Assembly: GCA_947624665.1 (NCBI GenBank) | Contig: CANQLK010000082.1 | Coordinates: 1-7,405, forward strand | Reading direction: 5' to 3' | Source of the DNA: Candidatus Gastranaerophilales bacterium | GTDB taxonomy: Bacteria > Cyanobacteriota > Vampirovibrionia > Gastranaerophilales > Gastranaerophilaceae | Length of the DNA stretch: 7,405 nt | Shown: positions 1 through 6,457 of the stretch, piece after piece | How the letters are laid out: each line of letters opens with the position of its first letter | How positions within the stretch are numbered: the stretch's first letter is position 1 | Translations under genes and position numbers: made by a program | The notes under the pieces: model-generated | The model's database searches: none | What the model was told of the DNA's origin: nothing | Seen by the model: only the letters and a program-made list of their open reading frames with translations

Positions 1-508
1 CGCCTACACCCTCATCAAAAACTTGTCATAGCAATATCAAACTAAGTGTTCAAAATAATCAAACTGCAAGTATATTTTCACTAAGTTACACAAATAAACC
101 TAAAAACAAGACTATATCATTATTTCTGCATATTATTATCTTAAGATTTATTCTTTATCGGGAGTAATTATCTGTATGGTTAATTTTTATCTGTGTCGTA
201 TATATGTCGGAATTTATGTTTGAATTATATCCTGTTAAAAAGAATAAGGAAAACTTTATAGTGATTATATTTGATTTATCTAAATAAAAAGACCATTTTT
301 AAATATAATGACAACAAGGATGTAAAATAATTTATAATATAAAAAAACAAAATTGTTAATCTTGAACAATATCTTAAGAATTGCAGTGACAAATTAAAAA
401 TATGTGTACTTTTTTCGGTATTTAATCTAGTGTCGCAAAGCTCATTCTTCGCTTGCTCGTTTTGTAACCTTTTTAATACGCCATTCGTAAATTTTTACTC
501 GGACATTT
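1..508. other. Gene-poor region downstream of the radical SAM operon
   Basis: No gene with a ribosome site and convincing composition is seen on either strand. Contents worth noting are a plus-strand frame from 3 to 287 broken by a single stop at 165-167, a small inverted repeat ATTGTT/AACAAT (352-357 and 365-370), and a locally GC-richer patch (about 431-469) with a bulged inverted repeat (GCAAAGC...GCTTGC). No T-tract follows that repeat on the minus strand, so it is not a standard terminator for the radical SAM operon. No tRNA, rRNA or CRISPR pattern was recognised. Confidence 0.5.
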
Positions 509-1507
509 TCATGTTTCTTCACATTGATTTTTTAAAGCATAAAATAAAGGCGACATATTACATCTATGGTAATCGAGTTCTTTATTTTGTAGTATTTTAA
601 TAAAATTATTATATTCAGGATGATTTTTAACCCAGACTGCACGTTTGTCATAATCTTTTCCAAATTCTGTGCCCCAGTCATAATACTGTGAAAAAGTAAT
701 GCCGACACCAAAATTTATTGCCAAGTTAAGCAGTTTCGGTATTTCTTTATAATTGATATCGCAAATTGCAGTATTAACGGTTACCCTTTTAATTTGTCTT
801 TTTTTCTGTGCTTCCGCCATCCATTTTAGATTTTTCAACACAACCTTAAGATTAGAACCGACCATTATTTTATTATATAGTTTTTCATCTAAAGCATGTA
901 TTGAAAGAAACACATCATTAATTCTGTTTGTAAGCCCCAAAGCTTTACAATTTGCTTTATTAAACAATAAACCGTTAGTATTTATATTAAATTTTATTTT
1001 AGGATTAATTTTAGTAAGTTTTTTAATAAGTAATCTTGAATGCTTACTGTAGAATGCTTCACCGGAGCCACTCAGAGCAACTATTTTTGCTTCTTTTATT
1101 AACGGAACCAAAAGAGTATCAATTTTTTCATTATACAATTTTGTAGTTTGTTCATCGTTTTTTATTTTTTCATCTCTACAGAATATACATTTCAGATTAC
1201 ATTCCAAATCATAAGCTAAGGTAATATATTGTGGCAGCGGCGGAGTTAAATTATATTTATTATCTTTGTTCTTTTTAAGTATTCTTTGGCGGCATAAATC
1301 TAAATTACACATAGAATAATCCTGATTAAGAATTTTTTTTCTTAATTCGGTAGCTTTATTTGAATACCATATTTCTTCAAGAGAAATGTTTTCGGAAAAA
1401 ATATTACCGATATTATTATGATTAATATAATCCATGCAACAGGTATATACGTCGCCGGAATTATATATTTCTATTGTTTTGAATGGTTTACTACAAATTT
1501 TACACAT
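509..1507 (-). CDS. Radical SAM enzyme A with N-terminal SPASM-like domain (paralogue of B)
   Basis: The protein has 332 residues and is colinear with the upstream gene product. N-terminal cysteines are C2, C5, C23, C24, C67 and C72, with G-x4-C (GDVYTC, 18-23) and 'GNIFSENISLEEIW' (34-47). CNLKCIFC places Cys103, Cys107 and Cys110 at exactly the same positions as in B, with Phe109 as the aromatic residue. GSGE (147-150) replaces GGE, NTNG is at 176-179 and SIHA at 202-205. The tail has NHPEYNNFIKIL plus Cys316 and Cys329, which B lacks, while B's Cys80 has no obvious counterpart here. The two may therefore bind auxiliary clusters differently. ATG 1507 overlaps B's stop by 8 nt; its own ribosome site is weak (GGAAA), so translation probably depends on coupling. 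It ends in TGA. The substrate is unknown, and joint or sequential action with B is inferred. Confidence 0.88.
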   Translation of the reverse strand: MCKICSKPFKTIEIYNSGDVYTCCMDYINHNNIGNIFSENISLEEIWYSNKATELRKKILNQDYSMCNLDLCRQRILKKNKDNKYNLTPPLPQYITLAYDLECNLKCIFCRDEKIKNDEQTTKLYNEKIDTLLVPLIKEAKIVALSGSGEAFYSKHSRLLIKKLTKINPKIKFNINTNGLLFNKANCKALGLTNRINDVFLSIHALDEKLYNKIMVGSNLKVVLKNLKWMAEAQKKRQIKRVTVNTAICDINYKEIPKLLNLAINFGVGITFSQYYDWGTEFGKDYDKRAVWVKNHPEYNNFIKILQNKELDYHRCNMSPLFYALKNQCEET

Positions 1508-2486
1508 TTTCCGTTGTACTTACTTCATCAAAAAGATTTGATTTATTAATATATTCTTCTGTTCTAAATATCGGATTTTTTAAAATTTCCAATAATTTTT
1601 GATGTTCAGGGTGATTAGGCTCTGATATAGCAATTTTATCATAAACTTGTTTATTATTTTCTAATTTATTTAATTTAACAAAAGTTACCGTTGCATTATT
1701 GTCTTTTGCGAACTTAACCATAGGCATTATTTCCTGATAGTTATATGCCGTAACAACAAAGTTAATAATTAAATTAGAAATCTTCTTTTGTTTTTTCAAT
1801 TTGCCTAAAAATTTAACGTTCTTGATAACCTTATGGAAATTTCCGTCCAAAACAATTTTGTCATAGGTTTTCTTAGTAACTGCCGGTAAGGAAACTACAA
1901 AATATTCTACTCTGTTCCATAAACCATAATCTTTTAAATGTTTTTCGTCGCATTCAATACCGTTAGTATAAATATAGAATTTAATATTAGGATAAATCTC
2001 GCCTATTCTTTTAACCAGATTTTTAGTATATTTACTTGCAAAAATTTCGCCCGATGCGGTAACATTAACAAGTTCAGCATTTTTAAGCATAGGGATTATA
2101 ACATCGTCAAATCTTTCTTCAAATTTAGAACAATCATTTTGGAAATAATGATCACGGCAGTAAATGCATCTTGCATTACAAATCGAGTCATAATTTAATT
2201 GAACTCTTTTGGGGTAGTCGACTATCAGTGAAGGTTTAACGTCATGACAAAATTCTTTTGGGCATTTTGATAAGTCACAAAATTTAAAGTTTCTGTCTAA
2301 AAATTGTTTTCTGAAATTTTGAGCTTTTTCTCCGTTCCAGATTTCATCAAATGACTGCTCAAATATATTACCGAAAGTATAACCTAAAAAATATGCAGCA
2401 CAGCATCCGTAAACATTACCATCCCAGTCGACTTCAGCTACGGTAAACGGGAATCTGCAGCATCCGTCATTAATATCATCAAACAT
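1500..2486 (-). CDS. Radical SAM enzyme B with N-terminal SPASM-like domain
   Basis: The protein has 328 residues. The N-terminal 80 residues look like a SPASM auxiliary-cluster domain: C9/C10, then G-x4-C (GNVYGC, 23-28), C29, 'GNIFEQSFDEIWNG' (39-52), and C70, C75, C80. The radical SAM domain follows: CNARCIYC supplies Cys103, Cys107 and Cys110 for the SAM-binding 4Fe-4S cluster, with Tyr109 before the last Cys; TASGE (143-147) replaces the GGE motif; YTNG lies at 174-177. The usual order is radical SAM first and SPASM last, so this is a permuted layout. The C-terminal part carries NHPEHQKLLEIL and SNLFDEV. Such enzymes modify peptides, proteins or envelope sugars by radical chemistry; the substrate here is unknown. 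ATG 2486 has GGAGG 8 nt upstream. Its stop lies inside the next gene's start (8-nt overlap), showing coupling to its paralogue. Confidence 0.88.
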   Translation of the reverse strand: MFDDINDGCCRFPFTVAEVDWDGNVYGCCAAYFLGYTFGNIFEQSFDEIWNGEKAQNFRKQFLDRNFKFCDLSKCPKEFCHDVKPSLIVDYPKRVQLNYDSICNARCIYCRDHYFQNDCSKFEERFDDVIIPMLKNAELVNVTASGEIFASKYTKNLVKRIGEIYPNIKFYIYTNGIECDEKHLKDYGLWNRVEYFVVSLPAVTKKTYDKIVLDGNFHKVIKNVKFLGKLKKQKKISNLIINFVVTAYNYQEIMPMVKFAKDNNATVTFVKLNKLENNKQVYDKIAISEPNHPEHQKLLEILKNPIFRTEEYINKSNLFDEVSTTENV

Positions 2487-2514
2487 GAAATAATCCTCCG
2501 ATTTATATAAGCTT

Positions 2515-2520
2515 ATTATA
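2515..2520 (-). promoter_or_regulatory. Possible -10 element for the radical SAM operon
   Basis: TATAAT on the minus strand, about 28 nt upstream of ATG 2486, would give a leader of about 21 nt containing the GGAGG ribosome site (2495-2499). The terminator at 2669-2696 makes a new promoter necessary in this gap. No clear -35 is visible. Confidence 0.35.
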
Positions 2521-2668
2521 ATACATTTTTATATATTTTATATAAACTTATTTTCTTTAATTAAAAGTTTTTAAAAAATAAATTTATTTTAACTTATCGT
2601 ACTAATACTAAATTGCATATTAAAAATAATTACAAATATATAAAAAAGAGATACTTTATGTAAGTTTT

Positions 2669-2696
2669 AAAAAAAGCTCCGTTTGGAGCTTTTTTT
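2669..2696 (-). terminator. Intrinsic terminator after the EF-hand gene
   Basis: A perfect inverted repeat has arms 2669-2680 and 2685-2696 around a GTTT loop (AAAC on the minus strand). The GC-containing core AGCTCC/GGAGCT is flanked by A7 on one side and T7 on the other, so it can act on either strand. On the minus strand the hairpin starts within the TAA stop (2697-2695) and ends in seven U residues. It separates the EF-hand gene from the radical SAM operon. Confidence 0.88.
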
Positions 2697-3741
2697 AACT
2701 GATATATGATTTTAATTGTTGTTTAATTTCAAGATACTCTTCCATAGAAGCTCCGTAAGATTCACTTCTTAGAGCCTGTGTGTATTCTTCTTCGCTAAGT
2801 ATTCCGTCATCTCCTGCATATTTAAGTATTATATCAGATTGTTTGAGAACAATATTAAGTGCATCTTGTTGTAATTCGGGTTTTTCATTTTTAAATATAT
2901 GTTTAAATAAATTCAGCTTATTTTTAATATATTCAAAAACTGTAATTTTATTATCACGATTATTATCATATCTTGACAAACCTGATGCAGTATTATATTT
3001 TTGTGCTTCCATTGCATCTTGCATTTCCCAATATTCATCAATTAGTGCACCCATTTCATCAGATTGTAATGCTGCTTCATATTCATAAGCGTTTAGTTTT
3101 CCGTCTTTTCCTGCATATCTTGAATATAATTCGCCTTGGGCGATAGCAATTTCTTCACCTCTTTTTAAAAATGCTTCATTACCTTTAAATATGCTTGCAC
3201 AGGTATCAGACCAATTTATATACATTTCTACGCCGGTTGTTTTTCCGTCGCCATTAACATCTGCATATTTTAACCCCTGCTTACACTCTTTTTTTTCAGA
3301 CTTTGTCATAGACTTTTTAGCAGCTTTAATATTTTTATTAATCGTTTTTTGTGAAACATTTTCATCTTTTTTTTGTGCCTCCATTATATCTTTCATTTCC
3401 CAATATTCATCAATGAGTGCACCCATTTCATCAGATTGTAATGCTGCTTTATATTCATAAGCGTTTAGTTTTCCGTCTTTTCCGGCATATCTTGAATATA
3501 ATTCGCCTTGGGCGATAGCAATTTCTTCACCTCTTTTTAAAAATGCTTCATTGCCTTTAAATACGCTTGCACAAGAATTAGACCAATCTTTATACATTTC
3601 TATGCCGGTTGTTTTTCCGTCGCCATTCAAATCTGCATACTTTAATCCTTCCTTCCAGTCTTTTTTTTCAGACGTTGTCATCGACTTTTTAGCAGCTTTA
3701 ATATTTTTATTAATCGTTTTTTGTGAAACATTTATCCCCAT
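2695..3741 (-). CDS. EF-hand repeat calcium-binding protein with tandemly duplicated unit
   Basis: The protein has 348 residues and no signal peptide or membrane segment. Units 1 (residues 5-124) and 2 (129-248) are nearly identical; unit 3 (250-348) is divergent and lacks the basic lead-in. Each of units 1 and 2 opens with VSQKTINKNIKAAKKSM. Canonical 12-residue EF-hand loops are DLNGDGKTTGIE (37-48), DVNGDGKTTGVE (161-172) and DNNRDNKITVFE (259-270). Each is followed about 48 residues later by a degenerate loop (YAGKDGKLNAYE at 85-96 and 209-220; YAGDDGILSEEE at 308-319) that keeps Asp5, Gly6 and Glu12 but has Tyr and Gly at positions 1 and 3. Calcium binding is well supported for the canonical loops and uncertain for the others. 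The role is unknown: calcium sensor, buffer or structural protein are all possible. ATG 3741 has GGAGAGG 7 nt upstream. The gene appears monocistronic, bounded by a promoter-like -10 and a terminator. Confidence 0.9.
   Translation of the reverse strand: MGINVSQKTINKNIKAAKKSMTTSEKKDWKEGLKYADLNGDGKTTGIEMYKDWSNSCASVFKGNEAFLKRGEEIAIAQGELYSRYAGKDGKLNAYEYKAALQSDEMGALIDEYWEMKDIMEAQKKDENVSQKTINKNIKAAKKSMTKSEKKECKQGLKYADVNGDGKTTGVEMYINWSDTCASIFKGNEAFLKRGEEIAIAQGELYSRYAGKDGKLNAYEYEAALQSDEMGALIDEYWEMQDAMEAQKYNTASGLSRYDNNRDNKITVFEYIKNKLNLFKHIFKNEKPELQQDALNIVLKQSDIILKYAGDDGILSEEEYTQALRSESYGASMEEYLEIKQQLKSYIS
2998..3357 (-). repeat. Internal tandem unit 2 of the EF-hand gene
   Basis: This codes for residues 129-248 and is the downstream copy of the unit at 3370-3729. 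Differences cluster around the first EF-hand helix (EKKECKQ against EKKDWKE; INWSDTCASIF against KDWSNSCASVF). The repeat stops at the shared EAQK, after which the divergent third unit begins. Confidence 0.9.
3370..3729 (-). repeat. Internal tandem unit 1 of the EF-hand gene
   Basis: This codes for residues 5-124. It matches 2998-3357 with a 372-nt period. Long stretches are base-for-base the same apart from scattered substitutions, for example the block coding for KGNEAFLKRGEEIAIAQGE. Nucleotide as well as protein identity indicates a recent duplication or gene conversion. Confidence 0.9.
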
Positions 3742-3797
3742 ATTTAATCCTCTCCGTCTTGTTTATATAAAAAAATTTTTTTTGAGAAAATTTAATA

Positions 3798-3803
3798 ATT
3801 ATA
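3798..3803 (-). promoter_or_regulatory. Possible -10 element for the EF-hand gene
   Basis: TATAAT on the minus strand lies 56 nt upstream of ATG 3741, in a very AT-rich stretch with no recognisable -35. Because the preceding gene ends 221 nt upstream, a promoter is expected here, but this exact hexamer is a weak choice in such sequence. Confidence 0.3.
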
Positions 3804-3842
3804 AAAAAAATTTACATTAATTAATTTATTTTGATATAGTAC

Positions 3843-3960
3843 GTAAATCGGGTTAGAGAAATATAACAAAACTCAGGTACACAATAAACATTAGCAAACA
3901 TTTTGGATTTTAAATAAAATAATTCAAGTTTATATACGAAGTCGGAAGTCAGCTTATATA
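3843..3960 (+). repeat. Degenerate intergenic repeat, copy 1
   Basis: This copy lies downstream of the flavodoxin gene. It shares with 4624-4738 a first block GTAAATCGGGTTAGAGAA (3843-3860; 13 of 18 bases match), an AACAA..AGGT..ACA stretch, the 10-mer TATACGAAGT (3933-3942), then GGAA..AGC and TTATAT. The order is the same in both copies, with insertions between blocks. It also contains the small direct repeat GAAGTC-G-GAAGTC. Decay makes the boundaries approximate. Confidence 0.35.
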
Positions 3961-3962
3961 TC

Positions 3963-4541
3963 TTATATGTTATTTATCCGGTTTATAATTTGTTGTTTTA
4001 CCAAACAAATTCCATTTTCAAACATAAATAAAGGCTTTTTTATATCCTTTAAATTTGTTAATTCTTCAATTTCTTCAACTATTTTTCTTTTTTTCGCTAC
4101 TCCCGAGTACGTAAAAAACGGAATTAAGGTTTTATTTTCAAAGTTATTATTTTTTAAAAATGCTTTCATTGGTAATGACATTGAAAAATTCCAAATGGGA
4201 GAACCAACGAAAATAATATCATAATTTGAAATATCAATATCTTTTATCTGTGGTAAATAGCCATCTTTTATTTGCTTTCTTATTAGTAAAGACATTGTAA
4301 AAATATTATTCGGGTAATTTTCAACCAATTCAATTTCTTTTATATCCCCGCCAACGATATAGTTAATATTTTGCGCAACGTTTTTTGTATTACCATTATG
4401 TGAATAATAAACCGTTAATATTTTTTTATCAGCAAATTCAGGTTGATTATATTGAATATTTTTTAATTCATTGATTTTGCATATTGCTACTGTAACCAAC
4501 GAAAAAAGTAAAATAAATATTCCCGTTAATATAAACTTCAT
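3963..4541 (-). CDS. Membrane-anchored flavodoxin-fold (FMN-binding) protein
   Basis: The protein has 192 residues from the chosen start. A single N-terminal hydrophobic stretch (about 3-20) is followed by a linker and a flavodoxin-like domain. KILTVYYSHNGNTKNVA (about 39-55) matches the first beta strand and phosphate-binding loop of flavodoxins (S-x-N-G-x-T). YDIIFVGSPIWNFSMSLPMKAFL (about 107-129) matches the 'GxPiW' second FMN loop, and TLIPFFTYSG (about 138-147) the later strand and ring-contact loop. The flavodoxin_4 family contains exported lipoproteins of this layout; FMN binding and a redox role are inferred. A longer reading starts at TTG 4589 with no Shine-Dalgarno sequence; ATG 4541 has AAAGG 9 nt upstream and places the hydrophobic segment at the very N-terminus. 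Cys21 follows the hydrophobic stretch, but Ile at -1 does not fit a normal lipobox, so a signal anchor is more likely than a lipoprotein. It probably has its own promoter. Confidence 0.82.
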   Translation of the reverse strand: MKFILTGIFILLFSLVTVAICKINELKNIQYNQPEFADKKILTVYYSHNGNTKNVAQNINYIVGGDIKEIELVENYPNNIFTMSLLIRKQIKDGYLPQIKDIDISNYDIIFVGSPIWNFSMSLPMKAFLKNNNFENKTLIPFFTYSGVAKKRKIVEEIEELTNLKDIKKPLFMFENGICLVKQQIINRINNI

Positions 4542-4550
4542 AGATTTTAT

Positions 4551-4555
4551 CCTTT
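4551..4555 (-). promoter_or_regulatory. Ribosome binding site deciding the flavodoxin start
   Basis: AAAGG on the minus strand lies 9 nt before ATG 4541. The alternative TTG at 4589 is preceded only by AT-rich sequence with no purine-rich site. This supports the 192-residue protein over the 208-residue reading. Confidence 0.65.
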
Positions 4556-4608
4556 TACTTACATATTGTGTTGAATTGATATAAAACAAATAAGATTTAC
4601 TTGAAATT

Positions 4609-4617
4609 ATTATAACA
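4609..4617 (-). promoter_or_regulatory. Extended -10 promoter for the flavodoxin gene
   Basis: The minus strand reads TGTTATAAT, a perfect extended -10 (TGn plus TATAAT), about 68 nt upstream of ATG 4541. It predicts a transcript start near 4602 and a leader of about 60 nt. No good -35 is seen at 16-18 nt spacing, which extended -10 promoters tolerate. TATAAT alone is frequent in DNA this AT-rich; the TG extension raises confidence. Confidence 0.5.
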
Positions 4618-4623
4618 CAGTCT

Positions 4624-4738
4624 GTAAGTCGGACTAACGAAGCAACCCAACAAGATAAAGGTTTACATAGTCAAACTCTGACTTTAAGATGTATACGAAG
4701 TGGAACAAAGCGGTAAGAGCCTCGTAGCTATTTATATT
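4624..4738 (+). repeat. Degenerate intergenic repeat, copy 2
   Basis: This copy lies between the polytopic membrane gene and the flavodoxin promoter. Blocks in the same order as copy 1 are GTAAGTCGGACTAACGAA (4624-4641), AACAAG..AGGTTTACA, TATACGAAGT (4692-4701), GGAACAAAGC and TTATAT near the end. It is richer in G and C than its surroundings, which is unusual for spacer DNA here. No open frame or clean hairpin explains it. Confidence 0.35.
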
Positions 4739-4762
4739 ATGTTATTCCAGCGTTGATACATA

Positions 4763-6328
4763 TTACAATGGTTTCTTCCGTAGAATGAAGTTTGTAAAAA
4801 ATACTTTTAACTTGGGCTGACATATTACATCAACATATGAATATTCTTTTTTATATTTATTTGATAAAGTTTTATTTTCCGTATATTCTTTACCTATGTC
4901 TGTTAAATCCCAAAATTCATTTTTAATAGCTAATTGGGTATGATATATATAAAAAACCTTTTTATTATAATTAAATTCTAAACAACTAAACATTAAATTA
5001 TTTTCTAGCGGTAATGCAAGTTTTTTTTGTTTGTATTCTTTTGAAAATATTATCTGGTACGCTGTTGGCGACAAAACAGAAAAATAAATATTATCAAAAT
5101 CGAAATAAAATTCATATAAATCTTTTTCGGGGTCTAAGAATTTTTTATTCGTTGAATTTACACAATTCATATATTTTATTTGAAGATTTAGAACTTGTTG
5201 AGAATATATTAATTGAATAAAAGTATTTGTTATTCCTGCAAGTAATGTAATAACTATAATATTGAATAATATTTTTTTATTGATATAAAATTTTTTTATA
5301 GATAATAAAAATAATAAAAATATTAAAAATGGAAATATTATAAATATAAATACTCTGTATGAAATGAAATGAAATTTATAAAAAAATTGATTTATGTTTA
5401 CAAGCATATATATTAACAAAATGGCATATACCATTATAAATGAAATTATCTGAAACTTATTAAATTTCCGTTTATAAAAGAATATCAGCGAAGCAATAAT
5501 TAATATTGCCGAACAAATTTCTACTATATATGCTTCGTTTAATAAATAGAGAAAAAGATTGCTTCGTTCATCTGTAAGTTCATTAAAGAAAGAAATTGAT
5601 TCATTATTTATATCAGGCAATATAAAAATGTTCATGTATAAAATAAACAGGCTGCTAAATATGAATTGCATCAAAATGAATACTCTTACAATTTTTTCTT
5701 TTTTCGTTTGTTTTGAAAAAGAGAAAAAATGATAAAAGAAGATTAATAATATACATACAAAAACTGATAATTCGGTTGAAGAATATATAATAAAAGATAA
5801 AAATACAATTATCAGAATGTCTTTTTTTGTATATTTTATGTCAGCTAAAAAATAATGAATTAAAATTATTAATAGTGATGACCCAAGATACACCTCAACA
5901 ACCGAATACATAATTGCCGGTAAAATTAAAAGGTTGTATAAAATTAAGCTTATGAGAACAATATCATATCTTTTTGTTCTTTTTGCCAAAATAAAATTAT
6001 ACATTGTAGCCAAAAAAGGAAACAGAAATAATGGCAAAGAAAATATAGCCGCAAGCACTAATTTTGATTTTATACCAAGCCAGTATGCAATGTTTACGGG
6101 TATTTGATTTATAATATTTATAAAAATCCTTGTTCTGTGTATTACGGGAGCAAAACCGTAACCTTGTTCCGAAAACTTATTTAACATTTCGGGAAAGTAT
6201 AATATTCCGTCTACAATAAGTCCTCTATATACCAATGTAGCATATATAATATGGCATATTGATAATACTATAAAAATAAATAACATTGTTTTTATCGGTT
6301 GGAACTTAAATAAATTACTATATTTCAT
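4763..6328 (-). CDS. Polytopic membrane protein, unknown function (possibly GT-C-like or envelope polysaccharide related)
   Basis: The protein has 521 residues, rich in Ile, Leu, Phe and Tyr. Hydrophobic segments lie near 13-33, 88-113, 122-139, 143-163, 170-187, 188-205, 213-237, 260-285, 293-312, 325-347 and 352-374. A soluble C-terminal domain of about 145 residues (376-521) is rich in Asn, Lys and Tyr. After the first TM there is a 50-residue loop with Asp40, a PEMLNKF helix and an RTR motif (65-67). One TM, a long acidic loop and many further TMs resemble the general plan of GT-C glycosyltransferases and O-antigen-type envelope proteins. No diagnostic motif was recognised, so that is only a topological suggestion. 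ATG 6328 is preceded by a weak AAGGG about 14 nt upstream, longer than optimal. It follows the anchored protein by 129 nt with no clear terminator, so read-through is possible. No convincing terminator is visible downstream. Confidence 0.75.
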   Translation of the reverse strand: MKYSNLFKFQPIKTMLFIFIVLSICHIIYATLVYRGLIVDGILYFPEMLNKFSEQGYGFAPVIHRTRIFINIINQIPVNIAYWLGIKSKLVLAAIFSLPLFLFPFLATMYNFILAKRTKRYDIVLISLILYNLLILPAIMYSVVEVYLGSSLLIILIHYFLADIKYTKKDILIIVFLSFIIYSSTELSVFVCILLIFFYHFFSFSKQTKKEKIVRVFILMQFIFSSLFILYMNIFILPDINNESISFFNELTDERSNLFLYLLNEAYIVEICSAILIIASLIFFYKRKFNKFQIISFIMVYAILLIYMLVNINQFFYKFHFISYRVFIFIIFPFLIFLLFLLSIKKFYINKKILFNIIVITLLAGITNTFIQLIYSQQVLNLQIKYMNCVNSTNKKFLDPEKDLYEFYFDFDNIYFSVLSPTAYQIIFSKEYKQKKLALPLENNLMFSCLEFNYNKKVFYIYHTQLAIKNEFWDLTDIGKEYTENKTLSNKYKKEYSYVDVICQPKLKVFFTNFILRKKPL

Positions 6329-6457
6329 ATTTTATATTTTTTCCCTTTTCTTATTTTAGCAATTTTTGCTTTTATATTTCTCGGACTTTTACTTTAAACC
6401 TTCTTATTTCATCTAAAACTTTTTTCATAATAATAGTCGGATTAACTTATATTTTAG

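Noticed and set aside
3769..3782. A7T7 palindrome upstream of the EF-hand gene as a terminator
   Set aside because: It has no GC stem, so a stable terminator hairpin is not expected; it is more likely a bendable AT tract in the promoter region.
2780..3820. Plus-strand open frames opposite the EF-hand gene
   Set aside because: They are mirror frames of a strongly supported coding sequence, with serine/cysteine/phenylalanine-rich products that echo the duplicated units, and no ribosome sites.
4479..4484. Lipoprotein attachment at Cys21 of the flavodoxin-like protein
   Set aside because: The preceding residues are Val-Ala-Ile, and Ile directly before Cys does not fit the lipobox, so a plain anchor is the better call.
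4542..4589. Longer flavodoxin reading starting at 4589
   Set aside because: The codon there is TTG without a ribosome site, whereas ATG 4541 has AAAGG at 9 nt and begins directly with the hydrophobic segment.
6359..6371. Inverted repeat AGCAA-TTT-TTGCT as a terminator between genes
   Set aside because: The stem is only five pairs, and on the minus strand, where the genes are transcribed, it is followed by A residues instead of a T-tract.
6372..6428. Eighteen-residue minus-strand frame (MKKVLDEIRRFKVKVREI) before the polytopic membrane gene
   Set aside because: It has no Shine-Dalgarno sequence and is short enough to arise by chance in lysine/isoleucine-biased AT-rich DNA. A leader peptide is possible but unsupported.
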